In this document: in pieces, positions 9,111 through 17,223 of the stretch
How positions within the stretch are numbered: the first letter of the stretch is position 1
How the letters are laid out: the number at the start of each line of letters is the position of its first letter
The notes under the pieces: generated by a model
What the model saw: the letters and a program-made list of their open reading frames with translations, nothing else
What the model was told of the DNA's origin: nothing
Databases searched by the model: none
Source of the DNA: Wolbachia pipientis
GTDB lineage: Bacteria > Pseudomonadota > Alphaproteobacteria > Rickettsiales > Anaplasmataceae
Direction: 5' to 3'
NCBI GenBank assembly: GCA_023052945.1
Contig: CP095495.1
Coordinates: 1,426,001-1,490,000 of the forward strand
DNA: 64,000 nt
Translations under genes and position numbers: made by a program

Positions 9111-9794
9111 GTGTCAATTCTTACACAATCGGGTCGGGCAGCAATAGCCGCAAGTATAAAAGAGCAAGTTATGCATCTTGCCTGGGGAAGTGGTGATGGA
9201 AATTGGGGAAGTAGCCATAAAGTAGAGAAAATTTTCACCGATGGCAAAATAACCCTAGATCATCACGCTATTAAAAACGTAAAAGTTTTTGCCGGGCAAA
9301 CAATTTATCAGCCAAGTATTGATTATACAGTTGATAGCAGTAGTGGTGTAATAAAACGTACGGAAGATAGCTCTATCAGGGCAAATAGTGCAGTTACTGT
9401 AGAGTATACTGAAAGCACACCACCTGAACCTATAAATTCTATAAAGCTCTTGAATGAACTTGGCAGACGTACTGCAGATGAAGTGCTATTCTGCACAGGT
9501 GATGAGAATGGAGAGCTTGTAACTCCTTCTGGAAGGTTTAGGCCCTCTAATGTACCAACCAATAACCTTTTCCTCACATTTACTTTCGATTTCACGGACG
9601 CAGCAAATCAAGTGATAAGGGAACTTGGGGTTATGGTTGGTACAAAGCTGAAGAAAAAAGTACCGCCTGGACAGAGATATTTTGAACCGCAAGATATAGA
9701 AGACCCGGGAATTTTATTAGTTTTAGAACACACCGTACCACTTATCAGAACTGCTGCAACTCGTGAAACTTTTTCATTTGTGGTTACATTTTGA
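9111..9794 (+). CDS. Phage tail/baseplate-region protein
   Basis: This 227-residue protein begins MSILTQSGRAAIAASIKEQ from a GTG codon. It has beta-rich repeats (NVKVFAGQTIYQPSIDYTVD) and ends LIRTAATRETFSFVVTF. The N-terminal pattern, with a free-loading alanine-rich helix, is common in phage tail or fibre-associated proteins. It lies just upstream of DUF4815-type and sheath genes. It is the first gene of the plus-strand tail operon in this window. A diverged copy of its last ~25 codons lies at 13833-13908, showing that everything between is an insertion. The exact structural role is not known. Confidence 0.6.
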   Translation: MSILTQSGRAAIAASIKEQVMHLAWGSGDGNWGSSHKVEKIFTDGKITLDHHAIKNVKVFAGQTIYQPSIDYTVDSSSGVIKRTEDSSIRANSAVTVEYTESTPPEPINSIKLLNELGRRTADEVLFCTGDENGELVTPSGRFRPSNVPTNNLFLTFTFDFTDAANQVIRELGVMVGTKLKKKVPPGQRYFEPQDIEDPGILLVLEHTVPLIRTAATRETFSFVVTF

Positions 9795-9819
9795 AAATTT
9801 TATGAAAGGAGAAAAAGAA

Positions 9820-9948
9820 ATGACAAATATTCGCTTGCAAAGGATGGGACTAGAGATCCCACAGAGTTTAACGTTAGTTTCGGCAAAAAAAACGGCTAAT
9901 CCAAGCTCTTTCAAACTCATAGCTATGGCATTTTCTATATGGAGGTAA
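9820..9948 (+). CDS. Small leader-like ORF upstream of the toxin gene
   Basis: This 42-codon ORF begins MTNIRLQRMGLE after an AAGGAG ribosome site. Its stop (9946-9948) overlaps the GGAGGT site of the toxin A gene. I recognise no family. The close fit suggests translational coupling or a leader role for the next gene. It lies inside the inserted cassette and may be a remnant of something longer. It could be non-functional. Confidence 0.35.
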   Translation: MTNIRLQRMGLEIPQSLTLVSAKKTANPSSFKLIAMAFSIWR

Positions 9949-9952
9949 CATT

Positions 9953-11092
9953 TTGTCAAAAATACGTTTCATACTTGCAATTATTTTAAGTTTTTCCATT
10001 CTAAGTAATGGATTGTTAGCTGAGGAAATGCACTCAGTGCCTTCTGAGTTAATACGGAAAAAACGAGATATACCGACACCGACAATTAGACTTGAAGACC
10101 TATTTGGAAATGACCATAGATATACTGAGTTTATTAATCAATTAAGAAACCTTTTTGCTCGTCGTGATAATGGCAATATAAATTACGTAGGACCATCTAA
10201 TAACATACCAGTAATAAGAGGTGATGGAGGGGGACGTAGAGTTGAACTTGTAGGCAGTGATCAAGTAGGCTCAGTACAATTAGTTTTCAGAAATAGCGAT
10301 CTTTATATTATTGGGTTTATCAGAGATGGTGTGTTTTATAGAATGAGAGATGGGAATCTAAACGAAGGAATCACCGTTGACATACCCAGCCAAAACATAA
10401 GAGATATGCCTCCAGTAACTAATTATGATATTCCTCATGAAAACATTGGCCATGATCCTGACGACTTAATTCGTCCACTTATTCGTTATGCTGAGAGAAG
10501 AAATCTTAATAGATCAGACCCTCAAAGACTAGATGAAAATAGCCCTATTCCTACAGAGACAAGAGCTTCTATATTCCGATTTGCTCTCATTTTATCTGAG
10601 GCAATAAGGTTTCTTCCAGTACAGCGTGAAGTACAAAATGCATTAAACTCATATCGTGCAGTTAACACAAATGCCAATCTTTTTGCAGTGGGAGGCTTAA
10701 GATATCCAGATTATGTTTTGGGGCTTGCGGTATATAACCTATCCTGGCTAATCGTAAATTGGCAAAAGTTGACTAAGCTTATAGATACTATAAATAATTA
10801 CTTTAGCGCTCAGATATATGAAGGAAGGGAAACTATAACTATTTCTGAATCTGATATGTCTCTCATTCTAGGGCTAGCTCACTCATGTATTAATTCTAAT
10901 CAACCAGGACCTAGTGGACGTTCTCCTAGGGATACTGAGTCTCACTCTCCTGACAAATGCTATCTTGGTGATATAGGCAGAGAAGGCATCATGACAGGCA
11001 ACTCATATTGGGACATTGATTCTGCTCCTATTTTGATCAGTGAAATACTTAATACACACATAGATTATGGAGCTTCTGCCCATGCCGGGTAA
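9953..11092 (+). CDS. Secreted Shiga/ricin-type ribosome-inactivating A chain
   Basis: This 379-aa protein probably removes an adenine from the sarcin-ricin loop of 28S rRNA. It has a signal peptide (1-23, ending GLLA) and then RKKRD (35-39), a furin-type site. A RIP fold follows with the five ricin/Shiga active-site residues: Tyr118 (DLYIIGF), Tyr158 (NYDIPHENI), Glu216 and Arg219 (LSEAIRF), and Trp270 (VNWQKL). The only two cysteines, 312 and 336, bracket an Arg-containing loop (GRSPRD). The tail (GIMTGNSYWDIDSAPILI) resembles the Shiga A2 segment that threads the B pentamer. The TTG start is supported by GGAGGT at 9941. It heads a run of B-subunit-like genes. The assignment is by eye; the residue set is strong, and the target and delivery route are inferred. 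Confidence 0.8.
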   Translation: MSKIRFILAIILSFSILSNGLLAEEMHSVPSELIRKKRDIPTPTIRLEDLFGNDHRYTEFINQLRNLFARRDNGNINYVGPSNNIPVIRGDGGGRRVELVGSDQVGSVQLVFRNSDLYIIGFIRDGVFYRMRDGNLNEGITVDIPSQNIRDMPPVTNYDIPHENIGHDPDDLIRPLIRYAERRNLNRSDPQRLDENSPIPTETRASIFRFALILSEAIRFLPVQREVQNALNSYRAVNTNANLFAVGGLRYPDYVLGLAVYNLSWLIVNWQKLTKLIDTINNYFSAQIYEGRETITISESDMSLILGLAHSCINSNQPGPSGRSPRDTESHSPDKCYLGDIGREGIMTGNSYWDIDSAPILISEILNTHIDYGASAHAG

Positions 11093-11124
11093 ACATTTTT
11101 TTGAGTTAAATTAAAGGTAAAATT

Positions 11125-11517
11125 ATGAAAAAGACTATACAAGTTATTATTGCTGCAGTTTCAATTTTGGTTTCATCTCAATCTGTATTGGCTGGGGCAA
11201 GCAGTACATTACATCAAGACTGCAATGACCATGACACGCGTGGACGGATTATTGAAGGAGTGAAAATAACTAACTACATTGAAAGTTGGACTCTGCAAGA
11301 TCCACGATCTTTTATCAAATGTGATGATGGTCAAGAGTATCAGATTTCATCTGGTATCAATGAATCTGGCTATAAAACCGACGAGAAACAGAAACATCAA
11401 GCAGCAATGATTCAGGATTTAGCACAAGTTGCCTATTTTTCAGGGCAAAAGGTTAACATGTGTGTTACTAATTTTCCACACAACAACACAGTTTGGCTCA
11501 TGGAAATTTCTAATTAA
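11125..11517 (+). CDS. Secreted AB5 B-subunit-like protein (first copy)
   Basis: This 130-residue protein has a clear Sec signal peptide (MKKTIQ ... SVLA, about 23 residues). The mature part resembles cholera toxin B in order and spacing: an early Cys (33), a YIES motif where CtxB has YTES, a helix before VAYFSGQKV (CtxB: IAYLTEAKV), then MCV (CtxB: LCV) with Cys113, and a final strand VWLMEIS. Cys33 and Cys113 would form the family disulfide; Cys66 is extra. CtxB has Trp after LCV for ganglioside binding, but here it is Thr, so any ligand must differ. It lies 32 bp after the A-chain gene with a similar ribosome site. Confidence 0.65.
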   Translation: MKKTIQVIIAAVSILVSSQSVLAGASSTLHQDCNDHDTRGRIIEGVKITNYIESWTLQDPRSFIKCDDGQEYQISSGINESGYKTDEKQKHQAAMIQDLAQVAYFSGQKVNMCVTNFPHNNTVWLMEISN

Positions 11518-11545
11518 ATTTTATTCTTAACTTAAAGGTGTAATT

Positions 11546-11938
11546 ATGAAAACTATAAAAAAGACTATACAAGGCGTTGTTATTGCAGTTTCAGTTTTGG
11601 TTGCTTCTCAGTCTGCATTTGCTGGAGCAAGTGATACACTGAGCAGACTTTGTAGTAATGCAGCACCTGGTCAGCTTGTGGAGGATATGAAGATAAGAGG
11701 ATACACCGAAAGTTGGACCGCAGGTGATCCGAGAGCTTATATTCACAATAAAGATGGCGGGGTATATCAAATACAATACAGGGGAACTGATAGTACTCAT
11801 CCAGAGCAACAACACCAAGTAGTAAGAATACAACAGTTGGCAAAACTTGCCTATTTAACTGGGCAAACAATAAATATGTGTGTAGATCAAAGTGCAAGTC
11901 CGCATGAAGTGTGGATCATGGAAGTTTCAAGATCGTAA
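11546..11938 (+). CDS. Secreted AB5 B-subunit-like protein (second copy)
   Basis: This 130-residue protein is the clearest of the three B-like proteins. It has a signal peptide to about residue 27 (SAFAG). The mature chain has Cys36 and Cys112, 76 apart (CtxB: 77). It shows YTESW, AYIHNKDGGVYQIQ aligned to CtxB AIITFKNGATFQVE, then LAKLAYLTGQ and MCVD, and finally SPHEVWIMEVS aligned to CtxB TPHAIAAISM. These features fit an OB-fold that assembles as a pentamer around the A2 tail. It is paralogous to the flanking genes and shares their aaaggt(g)taattatg leader. The assignment is by eye; structure prediction should settle it. Confidence 0.7.
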   Translation: MKTIKKTIQGVVIAVSVLVASQSAFAGASDTLSRLCSNAAPGQLVEDMKIRGYTESWTAGDPRAYIHNKDGGVYQIQYRGTDSTHPEQQHQVVRIQQLAKLAYLTGQTINMCVDQSASPHEVWIMEVSRS

Positions 11939-11958
11939 CTCTATATAAAGGTATAATT

Positions 11959-13817
11959 ATGAAAAAGACTGTACAAGGTATTGCTATTGCAATTTCAATT
12001 TTAGTTACTTCTCAATCGGCATTTGCTAAAGCAAGTGATAGCCTCAAAAGACTTTGCAGTAATGCACCAGGTGGTAAGATTGTGAATGAAGTAAGATTAT
12101 CTAGTTACATTGAAAGCTGGACTTTACAAAATCCAGAATCGTATGTTGTAATAGATAGTAGTAGTAATATTTACGCTAATAGTAATGATGGCTTTACGTC
12201 GTTGCAATTGGCTGCAACAAAAGGCCACACAGATATAGTATCCTATTTAAGGGGAAAAAGATCTGAAAAGGAAAGTAGTTTATTCAATGCTTTAAATAAT
12301 TATTATTACCATGGTAATGATCTTGCTCAAATTACAAGTTTAATTAATCAAGGAGTGAATATTGATGCTAGAGATGATAATTATTATGCACCCTTACATT
12401 GGACCTTTAATAAGTTGAATTTAGTGCAACTTCTTGTAGAAAGAGGAGCTGATTTAGATGCTAAAGACGAAAATTTGTGGACGACCTTGCACTGGGCTGC
12501 TGATAGTAATCAATTAGATACAGTGAAATATCTTGTAGAAAAAGGAGCTGATTTTAATGCTAAGGAAAAAAGGAATAGAACTCCTTATGATTTGGCTAGC
12601 GAAAAAAATCATTCAGAAGTAGCAGAATTTTTGGGACCTTTGCGTAATCGCACAGCACTACATCATGCTGCTGAAAATGGTCGCCTGGATGTGGTAAAAC
12701 GCCTGATAAAAAAAGGAGTTGATATTAAAGACAGTCAGAATCGTACGCCTTTGCACTATGCTGCTGAAAATGGTCACTTAGATGTAGTAAAATATCTCGT
12801 GGAAAATGGCGCTAATATTTATCTTGAAGATGATAGTTCTGAAACACCTGAAGAACTTGCAAGAGCCAAAATAAAAGAAATGTCGAAGATTACTTACAGC
12901 ATGCAAAAACAACAACAGAAAATTTTATCATTAAAGCAACGTCAGGTAATATTGATGAAGTTAAAGATCTAAGTAAAGAAGTACCTAATATTGATTCAAA
13001 AAATTCTTATGGTGGTACAGCATTACATGGAGCTGCAGGTTACGGTTACTTAGATGTAGTAAAATATCTTATGGAAAGTGGGGCCAATATTGAAGCTAAA
13101 GACTCTAACGGTTGGACAGCTTTACACCAGGCAGCTATAGGTAATAAATTAGAAGTGGTACGATACCTAGTAGGGAAAGGGGCTAGCGTTTATGCTAAGA
13201 ACAATGAAGAGAAGAAACCTTCTCAATTGGCCAATCAAGCAGATGTAGTAAATTTTTTAAGTCAAGAGGAATCAAATATATGGCATTTATGTAATGCTGC
13301 AGGAAATGGTACTTTTGATGATGTTAAAAAATATGCTGATAAAGTATCTAGCATTGATGGTAGAGGAGAATGGGGCTATACACCGTTGCACTGGGCTACA
13401 GATGCTAATCACTTAGACATAGCAAAATACCTTGTAGAAAGAGGGGCTAACATTGAAGCTAAAGATTCTCATGGTCGGACATCTTTACACTGGTCAGCTA
13501 AGAGTAATAGACTAGATGTAGTAAAATACCTTTTAAGACTAGGTGCTGATATTGGTGCAAGAGACAATGATGGTTGGACGCCATTACACTGGGCTGCTGA
13601 TAGTGGTGCACTAAGTGTAGTAGAATATCTGAGTGTTCACAATGAGTACGAGCATAAGATCCCATATAGAGTAGCTGATGGTACAGCGCAACAACACCAA
13701 GTAGTAAGAGTACAGCAATTAGCAAAACTTGCCTACTTAACCGGACAAAAAGTCAGTATGTGTATAGATACATATCATAGTCCAAGTGAAGTTTGGATAA
13801 TGGAAGTTTCTGAGTGA
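11959..13817 (+). pseudogene. B-subunit-like gene with ankyrin repeats inserted, one frameshift
   Basis: The start (MKKTVQG ... SAFAKASDSLKRLCSNAPGG ... YIESW) matches the B-like proteins. The B fold stops after NIY (base 12174). About eleven ankyrin repeats follow. It then resumes at KIPYR (about 13656) and ends with LAKLAYLTGQ, SMCID and EVWIMEVS. In the second copy the same place reads VYQIQYR, so the repeats sit in one loop between strands. The frame is broken once near 12868-12876; one extra A there would restore about 619 codons. Without it, translation stops at 12972 and a second open frame resumes from 13071. The gene may be dead, rescued by slippage, or affected by a sequencing error. 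It is the last gene of the cassette. Confidence 0.75.
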
Positions 13818-13832
13818 GGTCTCTCAAATAAC

Positions 13833-13908
13833 TATTTGTTGGTACTTGAACCCATTTATTAGAACTGCAGCAATCCATGAAACCTTTGCCTTTGTCGTTA
13901 CATTTTAG
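13833..13908 (+). pseudogene. Diverged copy of the 3' end of the 9111-9794 tail gene
   Basis: The DNA reads ...LVLEP, then after a small deletion IRTAAIHETFAFVVTF-stop, against LVLEH...LIRTAATRETFSFVVTF at 9715-9794. It has no start and is only about 25 codons. It lies directly before the next true tail gene, just as the intact copy would in an uninterrupted tail operon. It marks the right border of the inserted toxin cassette. Confidence 0.8.
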
Positions 13909-13923
13909 CAAAAGGGAAAAAAG

Positions 13924-15840
13924 ATGACCTTGAATAACTATTACAATCGCTCTGACAAAGAATACGAAAAAAGTTTATTCCTAGCAGGAAGAGGTTTGCA
14001 GTCAGCAGAATTAAATGAGATTCAAGATTATGCTCTTTTGAGGCTCAAAGGCATAGGAGATGCGATATTTCGTGATGGTGATGTTATAACTGGAGCTGAT
14101 TGTATCATAGATGGGGAAAAAGTCACGCTTGAAGCGGGAAAAATCTATCTTCGTGGAGCAGTTAGAAGCGTTGAAAAGGAAGAATTTACTATTCCACTAA
14201 ATACCACAGTTCGCATAGGTGTTTTTTTCGCCCTATCTACCATCACAGAACTTGAGGATGAAAATCTTCGTGATCCTGCAGTTGGTACGCGTAATTATCA
14301 AGAAGTAGGAGCAGCAAGGCTTAAAGTTTCCACCATTTGGGGTTATCAAGCAGAAGGTTTTTTTCCACGTTTTTCTGAAGGAGAATTTTATCCAATTTAC
14401 AATATTGAAAACGGAGTTCTTGTTCAGTATTCACCGCCACCACAGGCAAACATAGTAACCACTGCACTTGCTCGTTATGACAAGGAGGCAAATGGTTCCT
14501 ATGTTGTAAATGGCCTAGAAGTAATGTTTCTGCAAAAGGAAGAGGGAGAAGGAGGAAAAAAAATATTTGTGATTAATGAGGGAAAAGCTCATGTTGACGG
14601 CTATGAGATTGAGCTACCTCACAGTATTCGTGTTTCTTTTGATGAAGACCCAGATATAAAAGCAGTTGAATCAGAACCACATACTTTTCAGCCAAATAGC
14701 CAAAGAGTAATGGAACTGAAAGTTAATGATTTTCCAATCAGTGAAATTAAAAAAGTAGATATAACTGTTCAAAAAACCATTGCTGTTACTCACGGTTCAT
14801 ACTCAGGAGCTGTTGATCCAATACCTGACTCTGCAGTACTTGAGATTATTCAAGTTAAGCAAGGCAATATAATTTATGAAAATAGTGTAGATTATAAACT
14901 AAACGCAGGAAATATTGATTGGTCATTAGCAGGAAAAGAACCAGCACCTGGGAGTAGTTATCAAATAACTTATCGCTGTCGTACTCAGGTGAGCCCTGAA
15001 GATATAAGTGAAGAGGGATGCAAAGTAAAAGGAGCAGTTGACAATAGCTTGGTTTTAGTTGATTACACCTGGAAAATGCCCCGCTTTGATTTAATTACCA
15101 TAGATGCAAAAGGGGTGGTAAGAAGAATAAAAGGAATTGCCCATCCTTGGAAACCATCAATGCCAAAAGCGCCTAGCGGACAACTTTTGCTCTGCTACAT
15201 TCATCAAACGTGGAAAGATGGGGAAAAGGTGAAAGTAATGAATAATGCTATCCATGTAGTACCGATGAATGAACTCGAAGCAATGAAGAGTGCAATAAGA
15301 GATCTTTATGCGCTAGTTGCAGAGGAGCGTCTACGCAGTGATGCAAATTCAAGGGATCCTACAGCCAAAAAAGGAGTATTTGTTGATCCATTCTTTGATG
15401 ATGATATGCGTGATCAAGGAATTGTTCAGTTTGCAGCAATAGTAAATAAGGAACTAATTTTGCCGATTGATGTAGAAGTTACAGACGTCGAAAAGGGCAA
15501 AGAACCTTATTTATTGCCGTATGAACTTGAGCCGGTATTGGAACAGCTTTTACAGACTAAAAGTGAAAGGATCAATCCATATCAGGCATTTGATCCGATA
15601 CCTGCAAAAGTTACAATCACCAAGAATACAGATCACTGGCCCGAGGTAAAGACAGTGTGGAAAAGTCCAGTGACAAGAGAATTTAATACTAGAGAAACAA
15701 CAGAGCTATTGTCAAGTAATTCATATGAAGCTGAATTTATGAGAGAAGCAGTACAAGATTTTGAGATCGAAGGATTTTCCCCAAGTGAAAAGCTTAAGGA
15801 GATAAAGTTCGATGGCATCGTCATTCAACCCGTGGCATAG
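13924..15840 (+). CDS. Phage tail protein, DUF4815-like
   Basis: This 638-residue structural protein begins MTLNNYYNRSDKEYEKSLFLAGRG. The motif set LQSAELNEIQDYALLRLKGIGDAIFRDGDVI is typical of the DUF4815 tail family found in contractile-tail phages. Further on it has many beta-strand segments and no signal or membrane segment. It lies 8 bp upstream of another tail gene and downstream of the toxin cassette. The ATG at 13924 follows a purine-rich aaagggaaaaaag stretch. It is probably a baseplate-to-fibre connector, but the exact position in the virion is not known. Confidence 0.7.
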   Translation: MTLNNYYNRSDKEYEKSLFLAGRGLQSAELNEIQDYALLRLKGIGDAIFRDGDVITGADCIIDGEKVTLEAGKIYLRGAVRSVEKEEFTIPLNTTVRIGVFFALSTITELEDENLRDPAVGTRNYQEVGAARLKVSTIWGYQAEGFFPRFSEGEFYPIYNIENGVLVQYSPPPQANIVTTALARYDKEANGSYVVNGLEVMFLQKEEGEGGKKIFVINEGKAHVDGYEIELPHSIRVSFDEDPDIKAVESEPHTFQPNSQRVMELKVNDFPISEIKKVDITVQKTIAVTHGSYSGAVDPIPDSAVLEIIQVKQGNIIYENSVDYKLNAGNIDWSLAGKEPAPGSSYQITYRCRTQVSPEDISEEGCKVKGAVDNSLVLVDYTWKMPRFDLITIDAKGVVRRIKGIAHPWKPSMPKAPSGQLLLCYIHQTWKDGEKVKVMNNAIHVVPMNELEAMKSAIRDLYALVAEERLRSDANSRDPTAKKGVFVDPFFDDDMRDQGIVQFAAIVNKELILPIDVEVTDVEKGKEPYLLPYELEPVLEQLLQTKSERINPYQAFDPIPAKVTITKNTDHWPEVKTVWKSPVTREFNTRETTELLSSNSYEAEFMREAVQDFEIEGFSPSEKLKEIKFDGIVIQPVA

Positions 15841-15851
15841 AGGGAAAAAAA

Positions 15852-17030
15852 GTGGAAAATCAAGGACGAATAAGTGGAAAAATAAAGATCCCAGCAAATA
15901 TTCCAGCCGGTACTAAATTAGTGCAATTTTACGGGGATAAAGGAAGTTATGGAGAAGCAACGTATACTGGTAAAAAAACTATTACCATAGAAGAGAGAAG
16001 AAGAGTTTTTTCCAGCAAACGTGTTGATCCTTTAGCACAAACATTTACCTTGGATGAGAGTAGGCATATAGGAGGTATAGACTTATGGTTTACAAATAGC
16101 GGCAAAAGACATGTTGTTGTGCAGATTAGGGAAACAACAGTTGGAGTGCCCTCGCAAACAGTTATTGCTGAAAATTCCATCGAACCAGCTAAGATCGATA
16201 CTAACGGCACAGCAACACGTATAACTTGGTCACCAGTATTTTGTCATGGAGGGCAAGAGTATGCGATAGTATTACTTACTGATGATGCAGACACAGCGGT
16301 AAAGATAGCAGAGCTTGGCAAATATGATGCAGTAAACAGTAGATGGGTAACCAGTCAACCATATCAAGTAGGAGTATTACTGTCATCGAGCAATGCAAGT
16401 ACTTGGACTCCACATCAAAATTTAGATTTAACGTTTCGACTACTAGCAGCAAAATTTACTGAGACTTCTCATGTTATTGATCTTGGCAAAGTTACAGCAA
16501 ATAATGTATCAGATTTGATAGTTTTGACGAATGTGGAAAAAGTAGGCTTTGATACCAATGTAGAATTTATCTTAACAGATGAGGAGGGCAAAGAAAACTT
16601 TTTATCTGATAATTTGCCACTCGCACTACGTGAAAGAATAAGTGGAGAACTAACAGTAAAAGCAAGACTAAAAGGTGGGAAAAAAAGAAGTCCAGTGCTA
16701 TATCCTGGGTTACAGCTAGTTCTGGGAAATATAGGGGAAGAAGGAGATTATGTCACGAGGAGCATTACCGCAGGAGCTAACACTAAAATTACCATAACGT
16801 ATGATGCATTAATACCTGGTACTGCAGATGTAAAATCATATGTGGAACAAAGCGCTAAAGGATGGCAATTAGTAGATTTAACAGCAGGAAAACCAATCGG
16901 AGAAAATTGGGTGGAGAGAACTCACGTGCTATCAAATTTTAATGCCAATGAAACAAGGATAAAATTAGTTTTAAGTGGAACGGTTGTTTATCGTCCTAAA
17001 GTCAAAAATCTCAGAGTAATAGTAACATAA
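15852..17030 (+). CDS. Phage tail/baseplate structural protein
   Basis: This 392-residue protein is beta-rich throughout. It includes a segment typical of tail-surface or sugar-binding-like modules (KRVDPLAQTFTLDES, then GGIDLWFTNSGKRHVVVQIRETTVG). The DPLAQTF motif followed by a jelly-roll pattern is seen in baseplate-wedge-like proteins encoded after DUF4815 genes. It starts with GTG at 15852, 11 bases after the previous stop, so the two are coupled. It has no catalytic motif. Confidence 0.6.
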   Translation: MENQGRISGKIKIPANIPAGTKLVQFYGDKGSYGEATYTGKKTITIEERRRVFSSKRVDPLAQTFTLDESRHIGGIDLWFTNSGKRHVVVQIRETTVGVPSQTVIAENSIEPAKIDTNGTATRITWSPVFCHGGQEYAIVLLTDDADTAVKIAELGKYDAVNSRWVTSQPYQVGVLLSSSNASTWTPHQNLDLTFRLLAAKFTETSHVIDLGKVTANNVSDLIVLTNVEKVGFDTNVEFILTDEEGKENFLSDNLPLALRERISGELTVKARLKGGKKRSPVLYPGLQLVLGNIGEEGDYVTRSITAGANTKITITYDALIPGTADVKSYVEQSAKGWQLVDLTAGKPIGENWVERTHVLSNFNANETRIKLVLSGTVVYRPKVKNLRVIVT

Positions 17031-17037
17031 AATTTAA

Positions 17038-17223
17038 ATGACTTTTGATCAAACCAAACGAGGATATTCTTTGCCGCATCCAGAGAACATTGCAGTAGAA
17101 GATGTAGTACGTATTCGCAGAGCCATAGAAAAAATAGATGAAGATATGAATGAAAGAGAAGATGAACTTAAAAATAATTTTGAACGATTTAGATTTGAAA
17201 CTTTTTTGAATTTTTGGGAATGA
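17038..17223 (+). CDS. Small tail-operon protein
   Basis: This 61-residue charged protein (MTFDQTKRGYSLPHPENIAVEDVVRIRRAIEKIDEDM) has a predicted long helix. Its stop overlaps the next start as ATGA, which supports real translation and coupling. Small proteins of this kind often form the N-terminal attachment part of a fibre that has been split off. The family is not recognised. Confidence 0.55.
   Translation: MTFDQTKRGYSLPHPENIAVEDVVRIRRAIEKIDEDMNEREDELKNNFERFRFETFLNFWE

Noticed and set aside
9323..9692. Minus-strand ORFs inside the first tail gene
   Set aside because: Frame shadows without ribosome sites or motifs.
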